Shown here: positions 49,822-58,513 of the stretch, piece after piece | Layout of the letters: each line of letters starts with the position of its first letter | Numbering within the stretch: the first letter of the stretch is position 1 | DNA from: Cryobacterium sp. SO2 | GTDB taxonomy: Bacteria > Actinomycetota > Actinomycetes > Actinomycetales > Microbacteriaceae | Length of the DNA stretch: 64,000 bases | Direction of reading: 5' to 3' | Assembly (NCBI RefSeq): GCF_026151165.2 | Contig: NZ_CP117849.1 | Location: forward strand, 2,976,001-3,040,000 | Translations under genes and position numbers: made by a program | The notes under the pieces: model-generated | What the model saw: only the letters and a program-made list of their open reading frames with translations | The model's database searches: none | Told to the model about the DNA's origin: nothing

Positions 49822-50091
49822 CTACTGCTCGACGGGAACGAAGGTGTACTGGCTGGTGAGGTGCTCGGTCTCGCAGGTTCCGCAGTAGAGCACACCGGAG
49901 GCCTGCATGGCCGAGACCCGGGGCGAGCACTGGATCACCTTGGGGCCGCAGCACGGCGAGATGACCATGAAGGCGCCCGGCTCGGCGGCGGAGTGGCCGC
50001 TCAGGCTGCGGTGGTGATGGCTGCCCTCGCAGGGCAGGTTGGTGTCGAAATCGAGTAACGACATGGAGCTGAGATCAGTCAGGATATACAT
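49822..50091 (-). CDS. small Cys-rich protein, unknown
   Basis: 89 aa from the first ATG (50091); a second ATG at 50064 is equally possible, and neither has a good ribosome site. Cysteines occur as SPCCGP, QCSP and YCGTCETEH, so a zinc- or metal-binding ribbon is likely. Histidines cluster at GSHHHRS. No signal peptide. No family recognised. Downstream (left) is the Pr6Pr gene, convergent. Confidence 0.6.
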   Translation of the reverse strand: MYILTDLSSMSLLDFDTNLPCEGSHHHRSLSGHSAAEPGAFMVISPCCGPKVIQCSPRVSAMQASGVLYCGTCETEHLTSQYTFVPVEQ

Positions 50092-50374
50092 GGTTCACAC
50101 GGTCAATCAGGAGAGGCATCGGCCGCGGTGCAAGTGGGACACCGGGATCGCGACCGCACCCGATGGCCGACGGCGGAAAGGCAGAGGACCCGACCGGACT
50201 CCGTCGGCACGACCAGTCGGGAAACGGCTGGATCTCCCCGTAGGGGCGTCCCTGTAGTGGACGGCCCCTTCACCGACTAGACGTTTCGAGGAGCTTACAC
50301 CGGGACTCTGAGTTTTGCTCGTTAATTATCGGGCGTCGATGGGCGCTGTTTTGACCCGGCCGAAGAAGGCCCGA
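50092..50374. other. 283-bp gap without an evident gene
   Basis: Contains a short inverted GGGGC...CCCGT/CCCC region near 50238-50268 and an AT-richer patch around 50310-50330. No copy of the dispersed repeats and no plausible coding frame were seen. Confidence 0.4.
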
Positions 50375-51811
50375 TCAGGGCGCGGGGGTGGCCGTCGCGA
50401 GCACCGCAAACGGCTCGAGGCTGCGCAGCGCGGCGTCGGTGAACTCGGTGTCGCCCACCTCCGCGAGGCTCAACGCCTGCTCGCCGCTGACAAAGCCCAC
50501 CAGGATGGGCTCGTTGGTGAGCGGCATCATGTTCACCCACACCCGGAACGGCAGAGTGTCGTCGCCGACGGTGGTCCACAGGGCCGCCTCGGTGTCCCAG
50601 AACGGCTCGTCGAAACGCAACCAGATCTTGTCGAGCGTGCCCATGCCCAACGCGGCGATCGCGCCCCGGTGCGCGAACGGCAGCGCCGGCTCGAATTCAA
50701 TCACGTCGCCCTGCAGCACGCCGAGCGGCACGGTGACAATGGCCCGGTCCACGGTGAGGGACTCCCCGGTGCCCAGGCGCAGGCTGACCGAGTCCTCGGT
50801 GTACGCGATCCGGGTCACCACGCTGGAGTAGAGCACGTCCAGATCGGTGGCGGCGTCGTCGACGAGGGCGCTGTACCCGCCGAGCACGATGCGGGTGTCC
50901 TCCGCGGCCGTCGTGGCCGGGGTGGGGGCGTACCAGCCGGACATCTCGTCGGTCGGCGCGCCGGACTCCAGGGTGGTGGAGGTGGCGAGTTGGTAGTTCA
51001 GCCAGTCGGCGTCGGAGACGCCGGCGTCGCCATCCGTTTGGGAGAGGGTGGCGGAGCCGCTGGCAATGAGGGCCTTGGCCACCGAGGTGTCCTGGGCCTG
51101 TTCCGCGGCCCAGGCCAGTGCCGCGGTGACGGTGTCGGCGCCGACCGGCGAGACCGTGGTGACGGCGCCGTCCGGGGTGCGCACCTCCGGGGTCGGCAGG
51201 AACGGGGCGTGCGAGACCTCGAGGCCGGTCAGCTCCTCGTCGAGGGAGTTGGCGCTGGCGGAGACGATGAACGACGGGCCGAGTTCGACGGGGATCGGCC
51301 AGGCGTTGTTGGTGACGGTCTGGATGCGCCCGCCGAGCCGGTCGCGGGCCTCGATCACCATGACGGTGAAGCCGTCGTCGGCGAGCTGACGGGCCGCGGC
51401 GAGGCCGGCGATGCCGGCGCCGATCACGGCAACCCGCTCCCCCGGCTCTGCCACGTCTTCGAGCGCCCTGGCGGCGCGTTGGCCGGCGCCGCGCGCGCCC
51501 TGCACGGTGCCGGGCGCGTCGGCGGAGACGGCCTCGCCGGTGAGGAAGAGTCGGTTCAGGATCGGTTCGGCGAGGTCCTCGCGTTGCTGCGGTGTGGAGG
51601 CCACCGCCGCGAAACTGTAGGATCCGCGGGCGAACGGGTCTTCGGACCAGGAGGTGCGCAGCATGTCCGCCGGCTGCGGTACCAGCGACGGCGCGGGCGT
51701 CGCGGTGGGCGTGGGCGTGCCGGTCGGGGTGGGCTTGGGCGGCACGCAGGCGCTGAGCGCCACGAGGGAGAACCCGGAGAGGGATCCGATCAGGAAGGTC
51801 CGACGTTTCAT
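50375..51811 (-). CDS. flavin amine oxidase-like lipoprotein, circularly permuted
   Basis: 478 aa. Twin-arginine-type signal (KRRTFLIG) with lipobox LSAC (Cys22) and a Pro/Thr linker to about residue 45. Residues 50-118 hold DPFARGSYSF, LFLTGEAVSADAPGTVQGA and GQRAARALED, which in LSD1/polyamine oxidase-type enzymes form the C-terminal FAD-binding end. Only then, at 125-160, comes the dinucleotide loop VAVIGAGIAGLAAARQL and EARDRLGGRIQT, normally the N-terminus. The chain ends where canonical enzymes have the strand leading into the W..DP motif. It may oxidise amines outside the membrane. The order of the domains is read directly; the function is inferred. Confidence 0.85.
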   Translation of the reverse strand: MKRRTFLIGSLSGFSLVALSACVPPKPTPTGTPTPTATPAPSLVPQPADMLRTSWSEDPFARGSYSFAAVASTPQQREDLAEPILNRLFLTGEAVSADAPGTVQGARGAGQRAARALEDVAEPGERVAVIGAGIAGLAAARQLADDGFTVMVIEARDRLGGRIQTVTNNAWPIPVELGPSFIVSASANSLDEELTGLEVSHAPFLPTPEVRTPDGAVTTVSPVGADTVTAALAWAAEQAQDTSVAKALIASGSATLSQTDGDAGVSDADWLNYQLATSTTLESGAPTDEMSGWYAPTPATTAAEDTRIVLGGYSALVDDAATDLDVLYSSVVTRIAYTEDSVSLRLGTGESLTVDRAIVTVPLGVLQGDVIEFEPALPFAHRGAIAALGMGTLDKIWLRFDEPFWDTEAALWTTVGDDTLPFRVWVNMMPLTNEPILVGFVSGEQALSLAEVGDTEFTDAALRSLEPFAVLATATPAP

Positions 51812-51950
51812 CGCTGTACTCGCGTCAGGTGACGCACTCCTCTCGGCCCCTCGCAGTGGTACCCCTCACGCTACCTCAGGCCGCGGCCGCCGGGCTTCCG
51901 CCGCCGCGCGGGTCCCGGTGCGGGCGCGTCCCTCCGACTCCGTCATCCGC

Positions 51951-52016
51951 AACTGTGCCCCGTGCGGACAAATGGTCCCGGCACACCGGGCGCAAATGTC
52001 CGCTTCGGCAACAGTT
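51951..52016. repeat. 66-bp palindromic element, copy 7
   Basis: Outer arms AACTGTG/AACAGTT. Left inner arm CGGACAAATGGTCCCGG, right arm GGGCGCAAATGTCCG. It lies between the amine-oxidase gene start and the methyltransferase gene end. Confidence 0.88.
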
Positions 52017-52034
52017 AGCGCGGACTGGGGCGGA

Positions 52035-53711
52035 TCAGGCGGTGGGCGTCTGGAGGAAGCCGTCGTCGAGGAGGGCGCGCACCCGGGGCAGCAGCTCGGC
52101 GCGCAGCAGGGCCGCGTCGGCGTCGAGCAGCTGGGCAATGGCGTCGATGATGGCGCCGACGGGCAGCTCTCCGTCGCAGGCGCCGACGAGGGCGGCCTGC
52201 GCGGTGTCCAGCGGCACCGAACGGCCGAATCCGCCGCCCTGGTGCAGGGTCATCAGGGTGGGGTCCTCCTGGCCAGGCCAGAAGTGCCGCTCCTCGGTGA
52301 CATCCGACCCCACGGTGAGCGTGGCGCGGGCCAGGGCGTCGTCGTCCAGCCCGGCGTGCCAGTCGTGCGCGGCCAGGCACTCGGCGAGGTGGCTGCCGAT
52401 GCCGGCGGCGTTGTGGCCGAGGGCCTCCGGCAGGCGTTCGAGCCGCAGCAGGCGGGGGCGGGCCGGAGCGGTGGCGCGACCGCGGGCATCCGTGCCTGGG
52501 CGGCGCAGCAGCATGTAGCCGAAGCCCACCTGGCGCACCCCGCGGGCCTCGAAGTCGTCGAGCCAGGCGCCGTAGAGCCTGTCGAAGTCGGGGGTGTCCG
52601 GCCGGGTGCCGCCGTCGCGGATCCAGGTTTCGGCGTAGCCGGTGGGCAGCTGCACCTCGCGCTCGATGATCCAGGCGTCCAGTGGGGTCTGATCGACGGG
52701 GCGCGCCGCCGCGCCGAGATCCGAACCGGTGCCGGGCGCCGGTGCCTCGAGCCAGCCGGTGAGCCTGTCGAAGGCGTCGGCGCCGTCGTGGTACTCCCAG
52801 TTGCCGAGCAGCTGGGCCACACCGTTCACGGTGAGGTGCTCGGCCGCGCCACGCACCACGGCCTCCACGAGCGCGTCACCGATGAGGCCGCCGTCGCGGT
52901 ATTCGTAGCTGGGCACGCCCTCCACCCGAGGGGTGATCACGAACGGCGGATTGGAGATGATGTGGTCGAACCGTTCGCCCACCACGGGGTCGAACAGGCT
53001 GCCGAGCCGGAACTCGATGTTCTCGACGCCGTTGAGGCGGGCGTTCAGCGCCGCGAGCTCGAGGGCGCGTTCGGAGATGTCGGTGGCCACGACGCGGGTG
53101 GCGTGCCTGGAGGCGTGCAGGGCCTGGATGCCGCAACCGGTGCCCAGGTCGAGGACGCTGGCGACCGGGGTGGGGATCATCAGGGCGCTGAGGGTGAGCG
53201 ACGCGCCGCCGACCCCGAGCACGTGATTCTCGCTGAGCGCGTGGCCCAGGGCGAGTTCGCCCAGGTCGGAGACGATCCACCAGCTGCCGGCGCCGTGCGC
53301 GTCGACGAAACTGTACGGGCGCAGGTCGACGAGCGGATGCACCTGCGCCGGTCCGGCGTCGAAGGTCGGTTCCTGCGGGGTGCCGCCGTGCGCGTGGTGG
53401 GCGCCCAGCAGGCCGAGTCGCTCGGCGCCGGCCACGCCCAGGGTGGGCAGCGCGGCGTCGATCTCGGCGCGCGTCACGGGCAGCCCGAGCACGAAGAGCT
53501 GTGCGAGGGCAACGGTGGGCTCCGGCACGGTGAGGGTGGACCGCAGCCGAGCGAGCGCCCGGAGGGCCGGCACCCGCTGGTTGCGGTGCAGCGCGGCATC
53601 CGCCTCGATACCCCACAGCCCGGTCAGGGCGGTCACCGAGAAGTTGGCGGCGGTGAGGTCGGCGCGGAGCAGGTCGATCAGAGGTGCGGTCACCCTCCCA
53701 TTCAACTGCAC
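52035..53711 (-). CDS. class I methyltransferase, RsmC/HemK-like
   Basis: 558 aa. An N-terminal helical region (about 1-150, ALHRNQRVPALRALARLRS), a SAM-binding domain with VLDLGTGCGIQALHASRHATRVVATDISERAL and the catalytic ISNPPFVIT, and a C-terminal ~200-residue winged-helix-like tail. NPPF-type enzymes methylate amide or exocyclic nitrogens in rRNA, DNA or proteins. I chose the GTG at 53711 because GGGAGCC lies before it; later GTG/TTG codons are possible. Target unknown. It is flanked by two 66-bp palindromes. Confidence 0.85.
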   Translation of the reverse strand: MQLNGRVTAPLIDLLRADLTAANFSVTALTGLWGIEADAALHRNQRVPALRALARLRSTLTVPEPTVALAQLFVLGLPVTRAEIDAALPTLGVAGAERLGLLGAHHAHGGTPQEPTFDAGPAQVHPLVDLRPYSFVDAHGAGSWWIVSDLGELALGHALSENHVLGVGGASLTLSALMIPTPVASVLDLGTGCGIQALHASRHATRVVATDISERALELAALNARLNGVENIEFRLGSLFDPVVGERFDHIISNPPFVITPRVEGVPSYEYRDGGLIGDALVEAVVRGAAEHLTVNGVAQLLGNWEYHDGADAFDRLTGWLEAPAPGTGSDLGAAARPVDQTPLDAWIIEREVQLPTGYAETWIRDGGTRPDTPDFDRLYGAWLDDFEARGVRQVGFGYMLLRRPGTDARGRATAPARPRLLRLERLPEALGHNAAGIGSHLAECLAAHDWHAGLDDDALARATLTVGSDVTEERHFWPGQEDPTLMTLHQGGGFGRSVPLDTAQAALVGACDGELPVGAIIDAIAQLLDADAALLRAELLPRVRALLDDGFLQTPTA

Positions 53712-53752
53712 CTGGGGCTCCCGGTTGCCCCGCTGGCGCCCTTGGCCGGTCC

Positions 53753-53818
53753 AACTGTTGCCGATCCGGACAATTGCGCCCGGTGCGCCGGGACCATTTG
53801 TCCGCATGGGGAACAGTT
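53753..53818. repeat. 66-bp palindromic element, copy 8
   Basis: Outer arms AACTGTT/AACAGTT. Left inner arm CGGACAATTGCGCCCGG; right arm GGGACCATTTGTCCG. It lies between the methyltransferase start and the end of the hydroxylase gene. Confidence 0.88.
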
Positions 53819-53850
53819 GCGGCACCGGCTCGCCGCAACGGGCGCAGCGG

Positions 53851-55005
53851 CTAGAGCCAGCGCATGGTGAAGGCCCGGGCGAGCAGCCCGTTCAGCGGCG
53901 GCGTCGCCAGGATCCGCACCAGGGCGTTCCGCAGCCGCAGGCGCAGCCCGTGCACGGGCCGACCCATGGCCATGTTGAAGCCGGCCTGCCGGGCGGCCCG
54001 GCGGGCGCTGCGGCGCCGGAGCCTGTCGTAGTCGCCGAGGGTGGCGCGTGCCTCGATCGGCTGGGCGAGGGCGTGTTTGAGACCCGGCGCCAGCGCCAGC
54101 GCGTCGAGCCAGCCCAGGTTCATGCCCTGCCCGCCGATCGGGCTGATCTCGTGCGCGGCGTCGCCGACGAGCACCACCCGGCCGCGCACCATCGCTGTCG
54201 CGAGCCGCTGCTGCACCGAGAACGCGCTCGGCGCCGAATCCGAGGGCGGCAACAGCACGCCGGTGCGGGCACGGATGAGCGCGGTCAGGTCGTCGATCGG
54301 CGCATCCGTCATGAGGGTGGGCGTCATGGCCACCCAGCGGCGCCGGCCGCTGGGCAGCGGGAAGGACTCCACCACGCCGCCCTCCTCGAAGAACAGCACC
54401 GCCTCGCTGCCGTGCTCGCCGGTGTCGGGGTAGTCGGCCATCAGGTAGGTGTCGCCGCCGCCGAGCAGGTGCGAGGTGATGCCAACTGTCTCGCGCAGGT
54501 GCCCGCGCGCGCCGTCGGCCACCACCACGTAGCGCGCCGCGGCCAGGATCTCGGCGCCGTTGTCGCCCGGCCCGTCGTCGGCAGGCTCCGCGAGCACGTC
54601 CACGTAGTCGCCGCGGTCCTGCAGTGTGCCCACGAGCACCCCCGAGCGGAGCCCGTCGGGCCGCAGCTGCCGGAACCGCTCGCGCAGCACGGCCTCGGTC
54701 TCGTACTGCGGCAGCGCGACGACGAACGGGAACCCGGCGGTGCGGGTGAACGACAGCCGGCCGAGGGTCCGCCCGCCGCAACGCACGCTGCCGGCCTCGA
54801 TGCGCACCGCCCGGGCGAGCACCTCGTCGGCCACGCCCGCCTTGCGCAGCACCCGCATCGACGGCGGGTGGATGCCGATGGCTCTGGCCTGCATCGACGG
54901 TTCGGTGCGCCGTTCGAGTACCTCCACGTCGACACCGTGCTCGGCCAGCAGGCAGGCCAGCAGGATGCCGACTGGACCGCCGCCCACCACGATCACCTCA
55001 CGCAT
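53851..55005 (-). CDS. FAD-dependent aromatic hydroxylase (SrsC-like)
   Basis: 384 aa. GXGXXG motif VVGGGPVGILLACLLAEHGV, and the second FAD motif RVVLVGDAAHEISPIGGQGMNLGWLDA of PHBH-type hydroxylases. It inserts an OH group on an aromatic ring using NAD(P)H. Its start codon overlaps the end of the methyltransferase gene by 8 bp. The gene order type III PKS, methyltransferase, hydroxylase is that of S. griseus srsABC, which makes alkylresorcinol phenolic lipids and their quinones. That is the most probable role. Confidence 0.88.
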   Translation of the reverse strand: MREVIVVGGGPVGILLACLLAEHGVDVEVLERRTEPSMQARAIGIHPPSMRVLRKAGVADEVLARAVRIEAGSVRCGGRTLGRLSFTRTAGFPFVVALPQYETEAVLRERFRQLRPDGLRSGVLVGTLQDRGDYVDVLAEPADDGPGDNGAEILAAARYVVVADGARGHLRETVGITSHLLGGGDTYLMADYPDTGEHGSEAVLFFEEGGVVESFPLPSGRRRWVAMTPTLMTDAPIDDLTALIRARTGVLLPPSDSAPSAFSVQQRLATAMVRGRVVLVGDAAHEISPIGGQGMNLGWLDALALAPGLKHALAQPIEARATLGDYDRLRRRSARRAARQAGFNMAMGRPVHGLRLRLRNALVRILATPPLNGLLARAFTMRWL

Positions 55006-55738
55006 CGCGGGTTCCGTCCTGGTCCACCCGAGGGGTCGCGGTGCCCGGCGCGGCCCAGCGCAGCACCAGCCGGTAGGGCACCTCGCGGCGCACGGTCCAG
55101 CCGGGTGGGGCCGCGGCGACGAGCTCGGGGTAGGTGAAGCTGCGCCGGATCGAGGTGAGGCCGTCGGCGCGGATGTACGAGCGGCGGAAGAACGGCCAGG
55201 TGCCCAGGCCGAAGCCGGCATAGGCCAGCGGGGATCGTTCGATGTCGCCGTGCAGCACGAGCCCGCGGCTGAGCCGTTCGGAGTCCGCCAGCAGCGCCCC
55301 GAGCTCGGCGGCGCCGAGGTGGTGCAGCACGTGGTTGGAGAGCACGGTGTCGAAGCGCTCCCCCGCGAGCACGAGGTCGCCGCTGAGCGCCCGGCGGAAC
55401 TCCAGCCCGGGCAGCGCCGGCCGGCCGGTTGCGAAGGCGTGCGCGCGGGCATCCGGGTCGATCGCGGTCACGGACAGGCGCAGGCCGTCGCGGGCCGCCC
55501 ACCGGGCCAGCGATCTGGCCACGTCGCCGCCGCCCGAGCCGATGTCGAGCAGGGTGTGCGGGCGGGTCGCCGACAGGCGCGGCCGGATGTCGCGGCGGTA
55601 GCTGTGCGCGAGTCCGGACACGACCGCGTTGACCAGCCGGAAATCCGCGTAGGTGCGGGCGAGGGCGTCGGGGTCGCAGTGCGGGTCGTCCATGATCTCG
55701 ACGGCGTCGACCGCGCGCTCGCGGAGCGAAGGGAGCAC
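54998..55738 (-). CDS. class I methyltransferase (SrsB-like)
   Basis: 246 aa. SAM motif LLDIGSGGGDVARSLARWA and a VLSNHVLHHLGAAELGALLAD segment typical of small-molecule methyltransferases. GTG start at 55738, five bases from the PKS stop. By its place in the operon it probably O- or C-methylates the resorcinol made by the upstream PKS. A substrate cannot be shown from sequence. Confidence 0.85.
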   Translation of the reverse strand: MLPSLRERAVDAVEIMDDPHCDPDALARTYADFRLVNAVVSGLAHSYRRDIRPRLSATRPHTLLDIGSGGGDVARSLARWAARDGLRLSVTAIDPDARAHAFATGRPALPGLEFRRALSGDLVLAGERFDTVLSNHVLHHLGAAELGALLADSERLSRGLVLHGDIERSPLAYAGFGLGTWPFFRRSYIRADGLTSIRRSFTYPELVAAAPPGWTVRREVPYRLVLRWAAPGTATPRVDQDGTRDA

Positions 55739-55742
55739 GGCC

Positions 55743-57005
55743 TCAGCCGCGCGTCACGGTCATCAGGCTGGATTCGACGGTGAGGCCGGGGCCGAACGCC
55801 ATCGCGCAGACGCGGTCGCCATCGGCGGTGGCCTCGCCGTCGAGAATCGCCTTCATCACGAAGAGGATGGTGGCGCTGGACATGTTGCCGTTGGTGCGCA
55901 GGGTCTCCCGCGACGGCACCAGCTGCGCCTCACTGAGCCCGAGCTTGGCCTCGGTCTTGTCCAGGATGCTGCGCCCGCCCGGATGGATCGCCCAGTGCGC
56001 GATGGCCGTGCTCAGCGGCGACCGCTGCGCCGTCGCCGTCAGCAGCTGGCCGGTCGCGTCCGGCGCGGTCGGATGCGGCGCGGCCGAGTCGCCGGCGCCG
56101 GCCTCCGCGGTCGCGGCGCCGGCCTCGGCCAGCACGCCGTCCGCGAGAGCCAGGGTGAGGGCGTCGTCACGGCCGAACAGCGGGGCGAGTGCCGACTCGA
56201 TGTGCTCGTCGATGATGTGCGGCACGTAGGAGCTGAGGATCATCTCGAAGCCCTCGTCGCCGATCTTCCAGGCCATGTCGCCCTCGCCGACGGGCGTGAT
56301 GACGGTCTCGAAGTGGTCGAGGATGAGGGCGTTCTCGCCGGCGACCGGCGGGCGGCTGCTCACGATGCCGGCCGCCGCGCCATCCGAGAACAGCGACGAG
56401 GCCACGATCGTGTCGGGGTCGCTCGAGGTGCGCAGGTGCAGCGAGCACAGCTCGGCGCTGACCACGAGCACCACGGCGTTCGGGTCGGCCTCCACGAACT
56501 GCTTGGCCGTGCGCAGCGCCGGCATCGACGCGTAGCAGCCCATGAAGCCGAGGTGATAACGCTGGGTGGAGGGGGCCAGGCCCAGTTCCCGCACCAGCAT
56601 GTAGTCGGGGCCGGGGGCGTAGAACCCGGTGCAGGACACCGTGACGACGTGGGTGATGTCACTGGCCTCGAGCCCCGGGCAGGCGGCCAGTGCCCGGCGG
56701 CCGGCCTCCACGAACAGTTTCGTGGCCTGCTCGATGTAGAGCTCGTTGCGCACCCGGGTGCCGGGCATGAGCAGCCGCTGGGTGGCGGCGTCGAAGAACT
56801 GCGGGTCGGACGTCTCCGAGTCGAGGGTGAGTTCTTCGATCACGGTATGCCGGGTGTCGATACCGGACAGATTGAAGGATGCGGTCACCAGCCGCTGCCC
56901 GAGCCGGCTGAGGCCGGGCTGGGCGGCGAAGATGTCCCGCACTTGCTCCTGCACAAGGACAGTGGGCGGTACAACGGTCTGGAGCGCTCTCAGCGTGACG
57001 GCCAT
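55743..57005 (-). CDS. type III polyketide synthase (alkylresorcinol type)
   Basis: 420 aa. The chalcone-synthase-fold triad is present: Cys157 (LGFMGCYASMPAL), His in AHWAIHPGGRSIL and Asn in TLRTNGNMSSATILF. A ~35-residue Ala/Pro-rich insertion lies in the C-terminal half before the His motif. I chose the ATG at 57005. It extends an acyl-CoA starter with malonyl units; with its two partner genes the product is probably an alkylresorcinol or alkylpyrone phenolic lipid of the membrane. Confidence 0.92.
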   Translation of the reverse strand: MAVTLRALQTVVPPTVLVQEQVRDIFAAQPGLSRLGQRLVTASFNLSGIDTRHTVIEELTLDSETSDPQFFDAATQRLLMPGTRVRNELYIEQATKLFVEAGRRALAACPGLEASDITHVVTVSCTGFYAPGPDYMLVRELGLAPSTQRYHLGFMGCYASMPALRTAKQFVEADPNAVVLVVSAELCSLHLRTSSDPDTIVASSLFSDGAAAGIVSSRPPVAGENALILDHFETVITPVGEGDMAWKIGDEGFEMILSSYVPHIIDEHIESALAPLFGRDDALTLALADGVLAEAGAATAEAGAGDSAAPHPTAPDATGQLLTATAQRSPLSTAIAHWAIHPGGRSILDKTEAKLGLSEAQLVPSRETLRTNGNMSSATILFVMKAILDGEATADGDRVCAMAFGPGLTVESSLMTVTRG

Positions 57006-57065
57006 GCCCCAGTGTGACACGCACCGTGTCGAAGGCACACCCCCGGGCCCGGCGCGGCGGGTCGG

Positions 57066-57902
57066 TCAGGGCAGGCGGTCGAACAGGCGGGTGGCCGTGA
57101 TGGCGAGCACGAAGCCCACGGCGACGATGGCGGTGACGGCGCCGAGGTACGCCACCGGGGCGGCCGAGCTGCCGAAGGCACCCGTCGCGCCGATGCCCAC
57201 GGCGACCGCCGTGACGATCGCGGCGAGCACCGCTATCCAGGTCTGCAGTTTGAGGCCCACCCTGGCCGGTGTCGGCGTGCGGGCGGCGCGTTGACGACCG
57301 CCGGAGCGGGTGAGCACGGCCCCGCCGATGCAGCCCCAGAACGACACCACGAGCAGCGCGGCGATCACATCGCTGGGCCGGTGCCACAGGCTCACCAACG
57401 TCGACACACCCGCTGCGACGGCGAAGGCGGCCCCGAACGTTCCGGCCAGCCACCGGGTGTGCGGGCTGGCGACGAGGAACACCACGAGGGCGGATGCCGC
57501 CGCCACCGTCGTATGCCCGGACGGGAATGAATTGGAGACGTAGCCATCGACGCCGAGGTCCGGCCGGGTGAGGAACACGTTCTTGAGCAGCTGCGTGGTC
57601 ACCACGGCGGCCATCGCGCTGCCCACGGCCACGGCCAGCGGAAACCAGGCCCGGCGCACGGCGGCGATGACCAGGCTCACGGTTGCGCCGACGGCGACCA
57701 TCACCGAAGGGATCAGATCGAGCAGGCGCTTGGTCACCGCCATGCCGGTCGTGCCGTCCTCCGCGCCGTTGAACGCCAACTGGTCGATGGCTTGGCCGGC
57801 GGAGTCCCGCACGAAGAACAGGTACAGGCCGACGAAGGCCGCGACGCACAGGACCGCGGCGCCGAGATAACGGGTGGGGGTGAGGCGGGAGAACGAGTGC
57901 AC
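57066..57902 (-). CDS. PAP2-family membrane phosphatase
   Basis: 278 aa with about six to eight helices. Motif 1 is reduced (KNVFLTRPD), motif 2 FPSGHTTVAAASA, motif 3 SLWHRPSDVIAA, the acid-phosphatase signature. GTG start at 57902. It dephosphorylates lipid phosphates or undecaprenyl pyrophosphate outside the membrane. It lies 60 bp upstream of the type III PKS gene and may be co-transcribed, perhaps processing lipid starters, but a housekeeping role is equally likely. Confidence 0.85.
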   Translation of the reverse strand: MHSFSRLTPTRYLGAAVLCVAAFVGLYLFFVRDSAGQAIDQLAFNGAEDGTTGMAVTKRLLDLIPSVMVAVGATVSLVIAAVRRAWFPLAVAVGSAMAAVVTTQLLKNVFLTRPDLGVDGYVSNSFPSGHTTVAAASALVVFLVASPHTRWLAGTFGAAFAVAAGVSTLVSLWHRPSDVIAALLVVSFWGCIGGAVLTRSGGRQRAARTPTPARVGLKLQTWIAVLAAIVTAVAVGIGATGAFGSSAAPVAYLGAVTAIVAVGFVLAITATRLFDRLP

Positions 57903-58026
57903 CCTCTACTGTCCCACGGCAGCATGGGTGAACCGTGAAAGCGAGGTGTGCGAGACGTGAACGGCTCCTCGACGGGCCGATCGACGCGGCTCTTGACATC
58001 AGGATGCGGCGGCGTAGCGTCGGATT

Positions 58027-58254
58027 ATGACCAGCAAGAAGACGAGGCGGGAACGACCCGCCCGTACTGCCGACGCTCGTCAGGGACCCGACCGTTCCCT
58101 CGACCGCGGCGGCTACCCCGGACTCGAGGGCGACTTCGAGTCAGAGCGACGACGGGCCGCGTCCGCCGGCAACGAGACCGTCGAACCGTACGAGCACGGT
58201 GAGGGCGACACCCCGGTGCTGCCGGCTGGGGCACCCGGCCTCACCCACCCCTGA
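58027..58254 (+). CDS. 75-aa charged protein, unknown
   Basis: Starts MTSKKTRRERP; rich in Arg, Glu, Asp and Gly, with no hydrophobic core, so it is probably disordered. A region GGYPGLEGDFESERRRAAS resembles small stress or nucleoid-associated proteins only in composition. No family recognised. ATG at 58027 without a strong ribosome site; a chance frame cannot be excluded. It precedes the heat-shock gene region. Confidence 0.45.
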   Translation: MTSKKTRRERPARTADARQGPDRSLDRGGYPGLEGDFESERRRAASAGNETVEPYEHGEGDTPVLPAGAPGLTHP

Positions 58255-58430
58255 CCGCGGCGGACAGCGCCCGGCGGGCTGCCCCGCAGCCCGACCCGGC
58301 GGAGCGACACAGGCATCCGGACAGCATCCGGAGCCGTCGTGTGCCCGCCACCGGACCGCGCATTCGCTGGCCGCGAACAGTGCCGTCGCACCGGTTGCGA
58401 GCCGCGATCCGCGGGATCAAAATGTTAATA

Positions 58431-58451
58431 GTTGAGTCCAACCGACTCAAC
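58431..58451 (+). promoter_or_regulatory. HAIR element (HspR operator)
   Basis: GTTGAGT (58431-58437), seven bases, ACTCAAC (58445-58451): this matches the CTTGAGT-N7-ACTCAAG HspR inverted repeat at 12 of 14 positions, with only the outermost base pair changed. It lies 62 bp before the Hsp20 start, just after an AT-rich AATGTTAATAG stretch that may be a -10 region. Confidence 0.85.
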
Positions 58452-58513
58452 TTTGGAACCTTCGGCCGGTCCGACTGGCCCGCGCCGACGATAGAGAAGA
58501 AAGTGAGTCGAAC

